This document shows positions 16,763-24,252 of a stretch of 64,000 nucleotides of DNA, piece by piece. Made by a program: the position numbers and the translations under genes. This DNA comes from Bacteroidales bacterium (GTDB taxonomy: Bacteria > Bacteroidota > Bacteroidia > Bacteroidales > WCHB1-69): NCBI GenBank assembly GCA_017962845.1, contig JAGCUN010000045.1, positions 1 to 64,000 of the forward strand, given 5' to 3'. The notes below the pieces were generated by a model that ran no database searches, had not been told where the DNA came from, and saw only the letters and a program-made list of their open reading frames with translations. Position 1 is the first letter of the stretch, and every line of letters starts with the position of its first letter.

Positions 16763-17461
16763 TTATACCAAATCTAATATTTGTGAGAAGGTCACGATTT
16801 GAAACATTCGCTCATGCTCGAAATGCTCAATGATTTCGTGCTGCCACATCACTTCGGAGGGGATGTAAATGGCTGATGCGCCCACCTCTAACGCGGGCTG
16901 TATGTCCGACCTCAGCGAGTTGCCTACCATCAGCAACTCCTCAGGAGCAATCCCCATCTCGTGGCACACCTTGCGGTAGTCGTCCGGCTGCTTGTCGGTG
17001 GTGATGAACACGCGGTCAAAATAGGGGAGAAGGCCCGACCGTTTCAACTTGTTTTCCTGCGTCAGCAATTCCCCCTTGGTGAACACCACCAGCTGGTACC
17101 GGCTGCGCTGATGGAGCACTTTCAGCGTCTCCGCCACTCCCGCAAGTGGCGTTGCACTCAACCTTACCAATTTTCGCCCCAACTCAATGATTCGCCCGAT
17201 GTCGCTGGCCGAAATTTTCCCATCACTATATTTTATCGAGCTCTCTATCAATGACATAGTGAACGCCACCGCCCCATATCCGTAGTCGGGCATGTTGTCC
17301 ATTTCGATCCCAAAAAGATACTTCTTGAAGTCAGAAACATCCCTATACTCTGCCATTATTTGGCAGAGTTCATCCTCTGTTTGACGAAAATAGGGCTCGT
17401 TGTCCCACAGGGTGTCATCGGCGTCAAAGGCGATGACTTTTATCGCTTGGTTGATTGGCAT
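16763..17461 (-). CDS. HAD-family hydrolase
   Basis: The 232-residue protein is a HAD phosphatase-like enzyme. Motif I is FDADDTLWD with nucleophile D13 and D15. Motif II is in LVVFTKGEL near residue 130, the motif III Lys follows, and motif IV is in MVGNSLRSDIQPA near 185. The helical insert between motifs I and II marks subclass I (YjjG-like). Members remove phosphate from nucleotides or sugars; the substrate here is unknown. It starts 3 nt after the 5'-nucleotidase stop, so translational coupling is likely, and pnuC follows. A cytoplasmic nucleotide phosphatase in NAD salvage is one possibility. Confidence 0.87.
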   Translation of the reverse strand: MPINQAIKVIAFDADDTLWDNEPYFRQTEDELCQIMAEYRDVSDFKKYLFGIEMDNMPDYGYGAVAFTMSLIESSIKYSDGKISASDIGRIIELGRKLVRLSATPLAGVAETLKVLHQRSRYQLVVFTKGELLTQENKLKRSGLLPYFDRVFITTDKQPDDYRKVCHEMGIAPEELLMVGNSLRSDIQPALEVGASAIYIPSEVMWQHEIIEHFEHERMFQIVTFSQILDLV

Positions 17462-17464
17462 GCT

Positions 17465-19132
17465 TTAGTTTTGGTTGATGATTTTGATTCTGCCTGCGGT
17501 CTCTTCACGCTCTTTCCCGATCTTCCCATTCAAAAAATCGGTAATGTATTTTTCTATCACTTCCCGTGTGGTGCCGAATCCCCTTTTTACAATCGTAATG
17601 TGTGGGAATTGGAGCCCGTCGCCGTTGTCCACCATGCTATAGGAGGTGCCGGCAATGGTATATTGCTTTTTAGGGGAAAGTTTCACGTATTTTCCCTTTT
17701 TAGGATTGAAGATTTCCACATTTTTGATGCGTCGTGGACCTTTATTCAGATCGAAAACTTGCGTTGTGGGGTTCATCTCCGCGGGGGAGGCCACAGAGGG
17801 GTCGATCTCAAATCGGAATCCGGCCACTTGAGGAAAAACACCGCCTTCGGTAGGCAGATACGACACGGCCATCTCTAAGGCATCCAGCAGGTCTTGTCCG
17901 GGAATTTTGCACAGATATACTTGATTGTCAAAGGGAAACGCGGTGAAGATGGAGTTAAAGGTGATGGTGCCTGCCGGTATGTTGCTGCGGCAGCCGCCCG
18001 AGTTCATCCAAGCAATTTCCGCTCCCGTCACCGCCAGCATGGCGTCGGCCACAAAGTCGCCCAAAGAACACTCTCCTGTGCGTACCAAGCGCTTTCCGTT
18101 GGGGTAGTTGATGGTGAGGTTGGCCTCGCTGTAGCCAATCTTTCGGCTTCCCACTTTCTCATATTCTTTGTAGATTTCATCAATTTTTTGTTGCACTCCG
18201 GGATGGATGTAGGGGATGTCGGAGCAGGGGAGCAGGCGTGTCTCGAGCGTGCCATCATCGCGAATCACCAATACTCCAATATTGGCGAAAGCGGTGCCCG
18301 TGGAGGTGAGGATGACGGGATGGCCGTCTTTGTTGTTCAGGGTGCGCTCTTCAATCACGCTATGCGAATGACCATCTAAAACCACGTCAATACCAGTGGT
18401 TTGGGCAATCAACTCGGTGGAGGTGATGGCGGGCGGATCGATGCCGAGGTGGGAGAGTGCCACCACATAGTCGGCGCCCGCATGGCGAGCGGCATTCACT
18501 TGCTCCTGCACCTCATCTACCAGATAGTGGGGCGCGTAGGATGAGTTTTCTTTTCCAAAAGTATAGACAAACCGCTGCTGGTCGTCCTTGAAGTAGGAGG
18601 GAGTGCTGCTGCTGATGGTGCCCGGCGTGGCAATCCCGATGAAGGCCACTTTTTTGCCCCCGAAATTTCGAATCTCGTAGCCATCGTACATCGGAACGCA
18701 GGTGGCCTCATACCCGGTCGAAATGTTCTCTATCTTCCAGAGGTTGCAGCATACCACCTTGCCGTTCAGCTCCTTGAAAAGATGCGTCATCTGCGGGATG
18801 CCGAAGTCGAACTCGTGATTGCCTATCGTCACGTAATCGTAATGTACAGCGTTCATCACATCGATGATGTATTCGCCCTGCGAAACCGATCCTAACGCCC
18901 TACCGCTCACGAAATCGCCGCTCGACACCAAACATACGTTGGGTGTCGTCTCCAAAAGGTGATCACGTTCGCCTGCCATCTTGGCATAACCATCTATGGC
19001 GCAATGCACATCGTTATCATACAGAATGACAATGTCTTGCGATTCGATTCTGGGTAGCTGCGGTTGCGCTGTTAAACGCACCATCATCAGCAGTGCGGCA
19101 ACCGATAGGAGTATTGTGCGGATGAATTTCAT
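17465..19132 (-). CDS. Periplasmic bifunctional 5'-nucleotidase / metallophosphoesterase (UshA-like)
   Basis: The 555-residue protein starts with a signal peptide ending LTAQ. The N-terminal calcineurin-like domain has the di-metal ligand motifs YDNDVH (D41, H43), SSGDF (D73), GNHEFD (N105, H106) and DGHSHSV near residue 255. The C-terminal 5'-nucleotidase domain has the substrate motifs GGCRSNIPAG and FPFDNQVY and a late VDNGDGLQF loop. It is expected to dephosphorylate extracellular nucleotides in the periplasm. It heads an operon with a HAD hydrolase and PnuC, suggesting uptake of nucleosides such as nicotinamide riboside. On the minus strand a TAATTTTG box (19159-19166) lies just upstream. 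Confidence 0.9.
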   Translation of the reverse strand: MKFIRTILLSVAALLMMVRLTAQPQLPRIESQDIVILYDNDVHCAIDGYAKMAGERDHLLETTPNVCLVSSGDFVSGRALGSVSQGEYIIDVMNAVHYDYVTIGNHEFDFGIPQMTHLFKELNGKVVCCNLWKIENISTGYEATCVPMYDGYEIRNFGGKKVAFIGIATPGTISSSTPSYFKDDQQRFVYTFGKENSSYAPHYLVDEVQEQVNAARHAGADYVVALSHLGIDPPAITSTELIAQTTGIDVVLDGHSHSVIEERTLNNKDGHPVILTSTGTAFANIGVLVIRDDGTLETRLLPCSDIPYIHPGVQQKIDEIYKEYEKVGSRKIGYSEANLTINYPNGKRLVRTGECSLGDFVADAMLAVTGAEIAWMNSGGCRSNIPAGTITFNSIFTAFPFDNQVYLCKIPGQDLLDALEMAVSYLPTEGGVFPQVAGFRFEIDPSVASPAEMNPTTQVFDLNKGPRRIKNVEIFNPKKGKYVKLSPKKQYTIAGTSYSMVDNGDGLQFPHITIVKRGFGTTREVIEKYITDFLNGKIGKEREETAGRIKIINQN

Positions 19133-19297
19133 GAATGTGACTTTTTTATGATAGCGTGCAAAATTACGTTTTTTTGTTCAATCTGTGAGGGGGAATGGCT
19201 ATTTTTTCATGATAAAATTGCGTATTTTTGTCAAATGATAATTGTGCGATAATTCGTCTTTTATATTATTGATATTTAATAAATTAATGGATTTATT

Positions 19298-19651
19298 ATG
19301 AAAAGATTTTTCTTATTTGGTGTGATGGTTCTGAGTTTGGCTCTCATGACGGGCTGTGGGGAGAAAAAAGGTGCTGAGGATCAGCAAACTTCAAAGCAAG
19401 ATTACAGTGAAAATTACAAGAAAGCCGAAAAGTGCATTCTCGATTACGAGAAGGCCATCCAGTCGGCGAAGGATTGCAATGATTTGGAGGCGGCCACTGC
19501 CCGTTTCTACGAGGATCAGGCGCGTGTGGAGGTGCCCGATTCCACGGAGCGTGAGGCGCTGAAACCGTTGGTGGTAAAAGCCCAGAAGGCTTTTGTGGCC
19601 AAATTCAAAAGTCTGGATTGCGCCTCGCAACCGGAAGAGGGCGAGGAGTAA
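19298..19651 (+). CDS. Small lipoprotein of unknown function
   Basis: The 117-residue protein has a clear lipoprotein signal: KR, a hydrophobic stretch, and lipobox LMTGC with Cys20. The mature part is charged and almost wholly helical, with Lys/Glu/Ala-rich heptads and three later Cys residues (near 47, 61 and 110). I do not recognise the family. A TATTTTTG -7 box at 19223-19230 lies about 70 nt upstream. It converges with the next gene, 14 nt away, and stands alone. It is probably an outer- or inner-membrane-anchored periplasmic helical protein. Confidence 0.72.
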   Translation: MKRFFLFGVMVLSLALMTGCGEKKGAEDQQTSKQDYSENYKKAEKCILDYEKAIQSAKDCNDLEAATARFYEDQARVEVPDSTEREALKPLVVKAQKAFVAKFKSLDCASQPEEGEE

Positions 19652-19665
19652 AACTATTTTGCAGT

Positions 19666-20388
19666 TTATTTCTTGAATAGCAGCCAGTTGGTGGCAAACC
19701 GGATGGGCTTGTTGTTGGTCTCTATCACGTCGTTGTAATTGTCGCGGTACCAGGCATGGCTCCACCCACCCATGTCGAGGTTGATGGCGTAGGTTACGCC
19801 AAAATCTTGCAGATACTGTGCGAAAGTTCCGTATGGAATTTTATCTTTACTTTCTATGATACAGAGTTTTCCATCTTTTTCGCACAATGCGCGAAACACA
19901 TAATCCTTGTGTATCCAAAAGTCCTGGTTGAGCGTGTCGGTATAGGCGATTTCACCCTCAAAGATGGTGAGTACCTGACAAAACCCCATCCCTTTGTGGT
20001 GGGCCGCCGCGTGCAGCACCGAGTCGCTGATGCGGTCGAAGTGCCACTCCCCGTCGTAGAAGGTGAAGGCTCCGTTGCAAACCGGCTCGTCGGAACCGTG
20101 GTAGAAGTGCCCGTTGTTGACGTGGTTGCAGCGTATGTTCGTGTGGGTGAAGTGTTTGAGGCATTCTGCCGTGAAGGCCGCGCCGCAGCAGAAGAGGATA
20201 TCGTCGCCGGTGGGCACGGTGCTCCCGTAGGCCATTTCAATAGTGCTGAAGTTGGGGTAATAGACCGTGAGGAGGGTGTCATAGTCCTCAATGGTCATGT
20301 TGTCGTATTGAGGTCTCGGGTCGCTGGATGATGTGGTGTCACAAGCGGCCATCAGTAGGAACAACGAGCAGATATACAGCAGTTTCAT
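19666..20388 (-). CDS. Phosphodiester glycosidase (NAGPA)-domain lipoprotein
   Basis: From the Met at 20388 the protein has 240 residues and begins with a lipoprotein signal (MKLLYICSLFLLMAAC, Cys16). The frame stays open for 19 more codons upstream, but that stretch lies inside the ribosomal operon terminator, so the shorter start is preferred. The segment GVTYAINLDMGGWSHAWYRDN near the C-terminus matches the conserved core of the NAGPA/phosphodiester-glycosidase family, where a Gly-rich turn forms the active site. These enzymes cleave sugar phosphodiesters; the substrate here is unknown. Several Cys residues (CCGAAFTAEC) in the first half are unusual for the family. The assignment rests on the C-terminal motif. 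Confidence 0.65.
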   Translation of the reverse strand: MKLLYICSLFLLMAACDTTSSSDPRPQYDNMTIEDYDTLLTVYYPNFSTIEMAYGSTVPTGDDILFCCGAAFTAECLKHFTHTNIRCNHVNNGHFYHGSDEPVCNGAFTFYDGEWHFDRISDSVLHAAAHHKGMGFCQVLTIFEGEIAYTDTLNQDFWIHKDYVFRALCEKDGKLCIIESKDKIPYGTFAQYLQDFGVTYAINLDMGGWSHAWYRDNYNDVIETNNKPIRFATNWLLFKK

Positions 20389-20406
20389 GGTTATGGTTTT
20401 GGGATG

Positions 20407-20440
20407 AAAACAGAAAACCGAGGGGAATTCCCCTCGGTTT
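20407..20440 (-). terminator. Terminator of the rpsF-rpsR-rplI operon
   Basis: AACCGAGGGG (20416-20425) pairs perfectly with CCCCTCGGTT (20430-20439) around AATT. On the minus strand TTTTCTGTTTTC follows. It lies 26 nt after the rplI stop. Confidence 0.9.
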
Positions 20441-20465
20441 ATCAAACGTATGATGAAGAAAAATA

Positions 20466-20921
20466 TTATGCTTCTTCAGCCACAACCTCAATGTTGAGGG
20501 AAACTTTGAACTCTTTGTGCAGGTCCACCATGGCGGTGTAGTTGCCGAGTTCTTTGATGTGCTCGTCCTTGAGGCTGATCTGGCGGCGGTCGATCTCGAT
20601 GTCGTGCTGGGCTTTGAGGGCCTCTGCGACGTCGATGTTGGTGACGGAGCCGAAGATGGTGCCTTTGTCGGAGGTCTTGGCGGCGATTTTCACCGTGAGG
20701 CCTTCGATCTTGCCGGCGAGGAATTCAGCTTCCTTGCGGATCTTTTCAGCTTTGAATGCGCGCTGCTTGATGGTTTCGGCAAGCATTTTGCGGTTGGGCT
20801 CGGTAGCCAGGACGGCATAACCTTGCGGAATGAGATAGTTTCTGGCATAGCCGTCTTTTACTTTTACGATATCATCGGCGTAGCCTAAATTCTTAACGTC
20901 TTGTTTTAAGATAACTTCCAT
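20466..20921 (-). CDS. rplI: 50S ribosomal protein L9
   Basis: The 151-residue protein has the L9 N-terminal domain (MEVILKQDVKNLGYADDIVKVKDGYARN), including the conserved GYARNYLIPQGYA. A long connecting helix and a C-terminal domain follow. It binds 23S rRNA domain V at the base of the L1 stalk. Length is standard. It is the last gene of the rpsF-rpsR-rplI operon, 13 nt after rpsR, and a strong terminator follows. Confidence 0.97.
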   Translation of the reverse strand: MEVILKQDVKNLGYADDIVKVKDGYARNYLIPQGYAVLATEPNRKMLAETIKQRAFKAEKIRKEAEFLAGKIEGLTVKIAAKTSDKGTIFGSVTNIDVAEALKAQHDIEIDRRQISLKDEHIKELGNYTAMVDLHKEFKVSLNIEVVAEEA

Positions 20922-20934
20922 GATAATGCCCTCC

Positions 20935-21210
20935 TTAGTTGTTAGATTTCAAATTGTCCGTAACGAAAGGAAGTAAAGCAAGATGTCTGGCTCTTTTTAC
21001 TGCCTGTGCCACTTTTTTCTGATATTTCAATGAGGTACCCGTGAGACGGCGGGGCAGGATTCTGCCCTGTTCGTTCACGAATCTTTTCAAGAATTCACCG
21101 TCTTTGTAGTCGATGTACTTGATACCGCTCTTTTTGAAACGGCAATATTTTTTCTTTCTGATGTCAACCGCAATGGGGGTCAGATATTTGATATCGGTTT
21201 GTTGTGCCAT
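20935..21210 (-). CDS. rpsR: 30S ribosomal protein S18
   Basis: The 91-residue protein has the S18 core: [23 protein letters not shown], then [35 protein letters not shown]18 pairs with S6 on the central domain of 16S rRNA, consistent with rpsF 12 nt upstream. The Cys in YCRF is the usual first Cys of the family. Confidence 0.97.
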   Translation of the reverse strand: MAQQTDIKYLTPIAVDIRKKKYCRFKKSGIKYIDYKDGEFLKRFVNEQGRILPRRLTGTSLKYQKKVAQAVKRARHLALLPFVTDNLKSNN

Positions 21211-21222
21211 AATTCTTCCTCC

Positions 21223-21624
21223 TTATTCGTTATTGGTGTTTTCAGCGGGCTGCTCAGCCACGGGAGCGGCTTCGGTTTCAGCTGCTGCTCTCTCTTTTCT
21301 CAGGTTACGTCTCTTCTCTGCGTAAGCGATTGCGTGCTTGTCCATGGAAACGGTCAGGTAACGCATCACCTTCTCGTCACGACGGTATTGAAGCTCCAAG
21401 TCTTTCACAACGCTGCCTTCAGCAACGAATTCGAAAAGATGATAGAACCCCGACGTTTTTTTGGCAATCGGATACTCTAATTTGCGCAGGCCCCAGTTCT
21501 CCTGGTGCACGATCTCTGCTCCTTTGTCGAGAAGCACTTTCTCGAACTTTTTAACCGTTTCCTTCATCTGTTCTTCAGACAAAACGGGAGTCATAATGAA
21601 AACGGTTTCGTAATGATTCAACAT
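21223..21624 (-). CDS. rpsF: 30S ribosomal protein S6
   Basis: Starting at MLNHYETVFIMTPVLS the protein has 133 residues and matches S6: NHYETVFI at the start, ENWGLRKLEYPIAKKTSGFYHLFEF in the middle and RRDEKVMRYLTV later. The Glu/Ala-rich tail with PVAEQPAENTNNE is common. The frame is open 20 codons further upstream, but that stretch lacks S6 similarity and overlaps the leader, so 21624 is the better start. S6 leaders often carry an S6:S18 autoregulatory RNA; none was recognised with confidence here. Confidence 0.96.
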   Translation of the reverse strand: MLNHYETVFIMTPVLSEEQMKETVKKFEKVLLDKGAEIVHQENWGLRKLEYPIAKKTSGFYHLFEFVAEGSVVKDLELQYRRDEKVMRYLTVSMDKHAIAYAEKRRNLRKERAAAETEAAPVAEQPAENTNNE

Positions 21625-21673
21625 GTTTTTACTGATTTTTTTGTTTATAATTTGTTGATAAATTTTAGGGGTG

Positions 21674-21681
21674 CAAAAGTA
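21674..21681 (-). promoter_or_regulatory. -7 box of the rpsF operon promoter
   Basis: On the minus strand the sequence reads TACTTTTGC, about 50 nt upstream of rpsF. A TTTG candidate lies at 21700-21697, only 15 nt away, so the -33 element is uncertain. Confidence 0.55.
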
Positions 21682-21974
21682 CAACTTTTTTTAATACAAA
21701 AATCACCCTTGTTTTAATTTTTTTTCAACCCCCAAAAATCGTAATTTAGTTTATATATTTCTCTTTACATATTGAAATGCGTAACCCATCTTGCACTTTT
21801 TCCCGATAATTCTGCTGAGGGCTTGGAAAAGTTATTATTTTAAGGGGATAAATTGAGAAAAAATGGGTGCTATGGACAATCCTAATTTTTGTAAAATATT
21901 GAAAATTAATTTTTTATAGTTTTACAAACGGGTATAAAATATTAACAAAATAATGTTTGTTTTATTTGTTGAAA
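21682..21974. other. AT-rich divergent intergenic region between rpsF and ftsQ
   Basis: This is the middle of a 475-nt gap between two divergent operons. It is AT-rich, with A and T runs, and holds the outward-facing promoters at its two edges. I see no gene, tRNA or convincing hairpin in it. Confidence 0.5.
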
Positions 21975-22009
21975 TTTGGGAAGAAAAAGGGGAAAAAGAA
22001 GTATCTTTG
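21975..22009 (+). promoter_or_regulatory. Promoter of ftsQ-ftsA-ftsZ
   Basis: TATCTTTG at 22002-22009 matches TAnnTTTG. TTTG at 21975-21978 is 23 nt upstream, a long spacer. The box falls inside a frame open upstream of ftsQ and supports the ftsQ start at 22100. Confidence 0.6.
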
Positions 22010-22099
22010 CGGTTACTAAAATATCTGCTCACCAAGGGTGGTTGTTCCCCGAAAGTGTACTCAATCTCTCCCCCCATTCAACCATTATTCCTGCCTTTA

Positions 22100-22843
22100 A
22101 TGAAGAAACTGAAAAGTATTCTTGTTGTTTTTTTGCTTGTCGTCGCGCTGGTGTTGGTCGCTCTGGCTGGCTATCGCTATTTCAACCTCTCTTGTACAGA
22201 AGTGAAGGTTGTGATAGCCGACAAGAACACCCATACGATGGTGACGGAACAGCAGGCCAGCAAGCTTATTCTTCGTTCGTCCGCCAACCCCGTGGGGCAG
22301 AAGGTCCGCAAGTTTGACAGGAAGGGTATCGAACAGGCGTTGAAACAGAACCCGTGGGTGAAGGAGATCCAGTCCACTGCCATCAATGGCAGCTGTCTTA
22401 CGGTCACTATCGCCACTAAAACCCCGCTCGCCTTGGTGTTCCCAGCTGATGCGCCTCCACTCATTCTCGCGAACAACGGCCAACTTCTTCCCGATGATTC
22501 GCGCTGCAGCAACCTGCTGGTCATCAACGGCAATGTCGGCAAGTGCAACCCCCACGCATTCGTCAAGAAAAAAAGCGCCCTGCACAACGCCTATGCTGTT
22601 GCCAAGGCTATTGCCGCGAACAGCAGCTATGCCGCCCAGTACCCCGAAATCTTCGTGAGACAGGACGGACAAATAGAACTCTATAGCATTCTCGGCGGAC
22701 ATGCCATTCTGCTCGGCAACGCCGACCACCTCTCCGATAAACTGGCCAACCTCGATGCCGCCTATTCACACGGCCTCCTCGATGCCGGCACTTACACCAC
22801 CCTTGACCTCCGCTTCAAAGACAGAATTTACGCAGCACATTAG
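22100..22843 (+). CDS. ftsQ: Cell division protein FtsQ (POTRA domain)
   Basis: From ATG at 22100 the protein has 247 residues: a short basic N-terminus, one transmembrane helix (about 6-24), then a POTRA-like domain (about 30-100) and the FtsQ beta domain. The stretch KGIEQALKQNPWVKEI matches the conserved end of the POTRA domain, and LDLRFKDRIYA at the C-terminus matches the family ending. FtsQ is a single-pass periplasmic division protein that bridges early and late divisome parts. ftsA follows after 18 nt. In many bacteria murC, murG and other envelope genes precede ftsQ; here the cluster starts with ftsQ. Confidence 0.88.
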   Translation: MKKLKSILVVFLLVVALVLVALAGYRYFNLSCTEVKVVIADKNTHTMVTEQQASKLILRSSANPVGQKVRKFDRKGIEQALKQNPWVKEIQSTAINGSCLTVTIATKTPLALVFPADAPPLILANNGQLLPDDSRCSNLLVINGNVGKCNPHAFVKKKSALHNAYAVAKAIAANSSYAAQYPEIFVRQDGQIELYSILGGHAILLGNADHLSDKLANLDAAYSHGLLDAGTYTTLDLRFKDRIYAAH

Positions 22844-22861
22844 AAACCAATTAACCTTTAT

Positions 22862-24220
22862 ATGGACAACAATACACAAACTCAATCCTCAGCCCTCAAA
22901 ATGGTAGTGGGCCTTGACATCGGCACTACGAAGATCCTGATGGTCGCCGGATTTATCCACAGCGATGGGAAAGTCGACGTGTGCGGATATGGCAAGAGCC
23001 AGTCCACCGGCGTTGAAAATGGTCGCGTGTTTCGTCCTGGACGTACTATCGAGGACATTAAGGTCGCCCTCAACCAACTGGTGGCCAGCATTGATGAACC
23101 CGTCAGCGAGGTCTATGTCGGCGTGGCAGGCCGCCATATCAAAAGCGTGGGCTGCACCAACAGCTCCCTCCGCCCTGATGGACTCAACAACATGGTAACC
23201 GAGGAAGAGGTAGAGAATATGCTTAGCCAGCTCCGAAAAATGAATGTGAAGGGAGCTGAAGTGATTACCGTGATCCCCCAATACTATGAGGTGGAAGGCA
23301 AAAATCTCGCCGACCCCGTGGGCACCCTCTGCCAGCGACTCGTCGGCTATTACCAAGTGGTTACCGGTGACGTGGAGGAGGTGAAACGAATCACCTTCAG
23401 CGTTACTGGCGCAGGTCTCCAGACCAAAGGCCTGATGCTCGAACCCATCGCCTCCGGTGATGTCTGCCTCTCCGACCAGGAAAAAATGAACGGAGTCGCC
23501 CTTATCGATATCGGCGGCGGCACCAGCGACCTCGTCATCTATCACCAAGGTGGCCCTGTCTATGTCAAAGTGATCCCCGTCGGCAGCCAAGCCATCACCA
23601 CCGACATCGAGAATATCCCCATCCCCGTCGAACAGGCCGAATACCTGAAGGTGAATCATGGCAATTGCCTCCCAGAAATGGCCAATCCTAACAACTTCAT
23701 CACCATCCCCGACAGCTCGGGATTCGGCCAGTCGCTCAAGATCAACGAACGCGACCTCGCTACCGTCATCAACGCCCGCGTGGCAGAAGATATCCTGAAA
23801 CCTATTAAACGCGCTATCGATGAGTCAGGGTATGCGAACTCCGTCAAGACAGTCGTGCTGACGGGCGGCGGCTCCCAACTCAAGAACCTGCCCAACCTTA
23901 CAGAGTTCATCCTCCAACGTCGCACCCGTATAGGCCATCCTATCTACGGACTCACCAACACTATCGACAATGCTCTTAAATCACCCGCCTGCTCCACAGC
24001 TCTCGGACTTCTTCGTCTGGGTTGCCTCTCAGAACCAGGCGCCATGCAAGACGATTTTGTCTCGGAAGAAGAGGAACACCCCAATCCGAAATCCGGAAAC
24101 AAAAAGAAAGATAAAGAAAGTAAGGAGAAAAAACGGGGGAGAACCACTTCGTTCTTCGACACTGTGGTCGATTGGTTCGGCCAATTCATCGTATTGCCCA
24201 ATAAAGATGGCATTAACTAA
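22862..24220 (+). CDS. ftsA: Cell division protein FtsA
   Basis: The 452-residue actin-like ATPase starts its fold at VVGLDIGTTKI (phosphate 1). SHS2/1C subdomain sequences follow (VYVGVAGRHIKSV), then GVALIDIGGGTSDLVIY (phosphate 2), and TVVLTGGGSQLKNL (adenosine motif) near residue 345. A charged Lys/Glu-rich linker (about 400-425) leads to a C-terminal amphipathic helix (FFDTVVDWFGQFI), which would attach the protein to the membrane. FtsA tethers FtsZ filaments. It is the middle gene of ftsQAZ, 32 nt before ftsZ. Confidence 0.96.
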   Translation: MDNNTQTQSSALKMVVGLDIGTTKILMVAGFIHSDGKVDVCGYGKSQSTGVENGRVFRPGRTIEDIKVALNQLVASIDEPVSEVYVGVAGRHIKSVGCTNSSLRPDGLNNMVTEEEVENMLSQLRKMNVKGAEVITVIPQYYEVEGKNLADPVGTLCQRLVGYYQVVTGDVEEVKRITFSVTGAGLQTKGLMLEPIASGDVCLSDQEKMNGVALIDIGGGTSDLVIYHQGGPVYVKVIPVGSQAITTDIENIPIPVEQAEYLKVNHGNCLPEMANPNNFITIPDSSGFGQSLKINERDLATVINARVAEDILKPIKRAIDESGYANSVKTVVLTGGGSQLKNLPNLTEFILQRRTRIGHPIYGLTNTIDNALKSPACSTALGLLRLGCLSEPGAMQDDFVSEEEEHPNPKSGNKKKDKESKEKKRGRTTSFFDTVVDWFGQFIVLPNKDGIN

Positions 24221-24252
24221 AGTTTTTACGTTTTTTTGAAAGTAATACAAAA

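Noticed and set aside
20389-20445. Longer start for the NAGPA-domain lipoprotein
   Set aside because: The extra codons overlap a strong hairpin terminator, and the Met at 20388 begins a clean lipoprotein signal.
22889-23659. A 256-codon minus-strand frame inside ftsA, and a similar 289-codon one at 8882-9751
   Set aside because: Both are antisense to well-identified genes and carry no domain or signal features.
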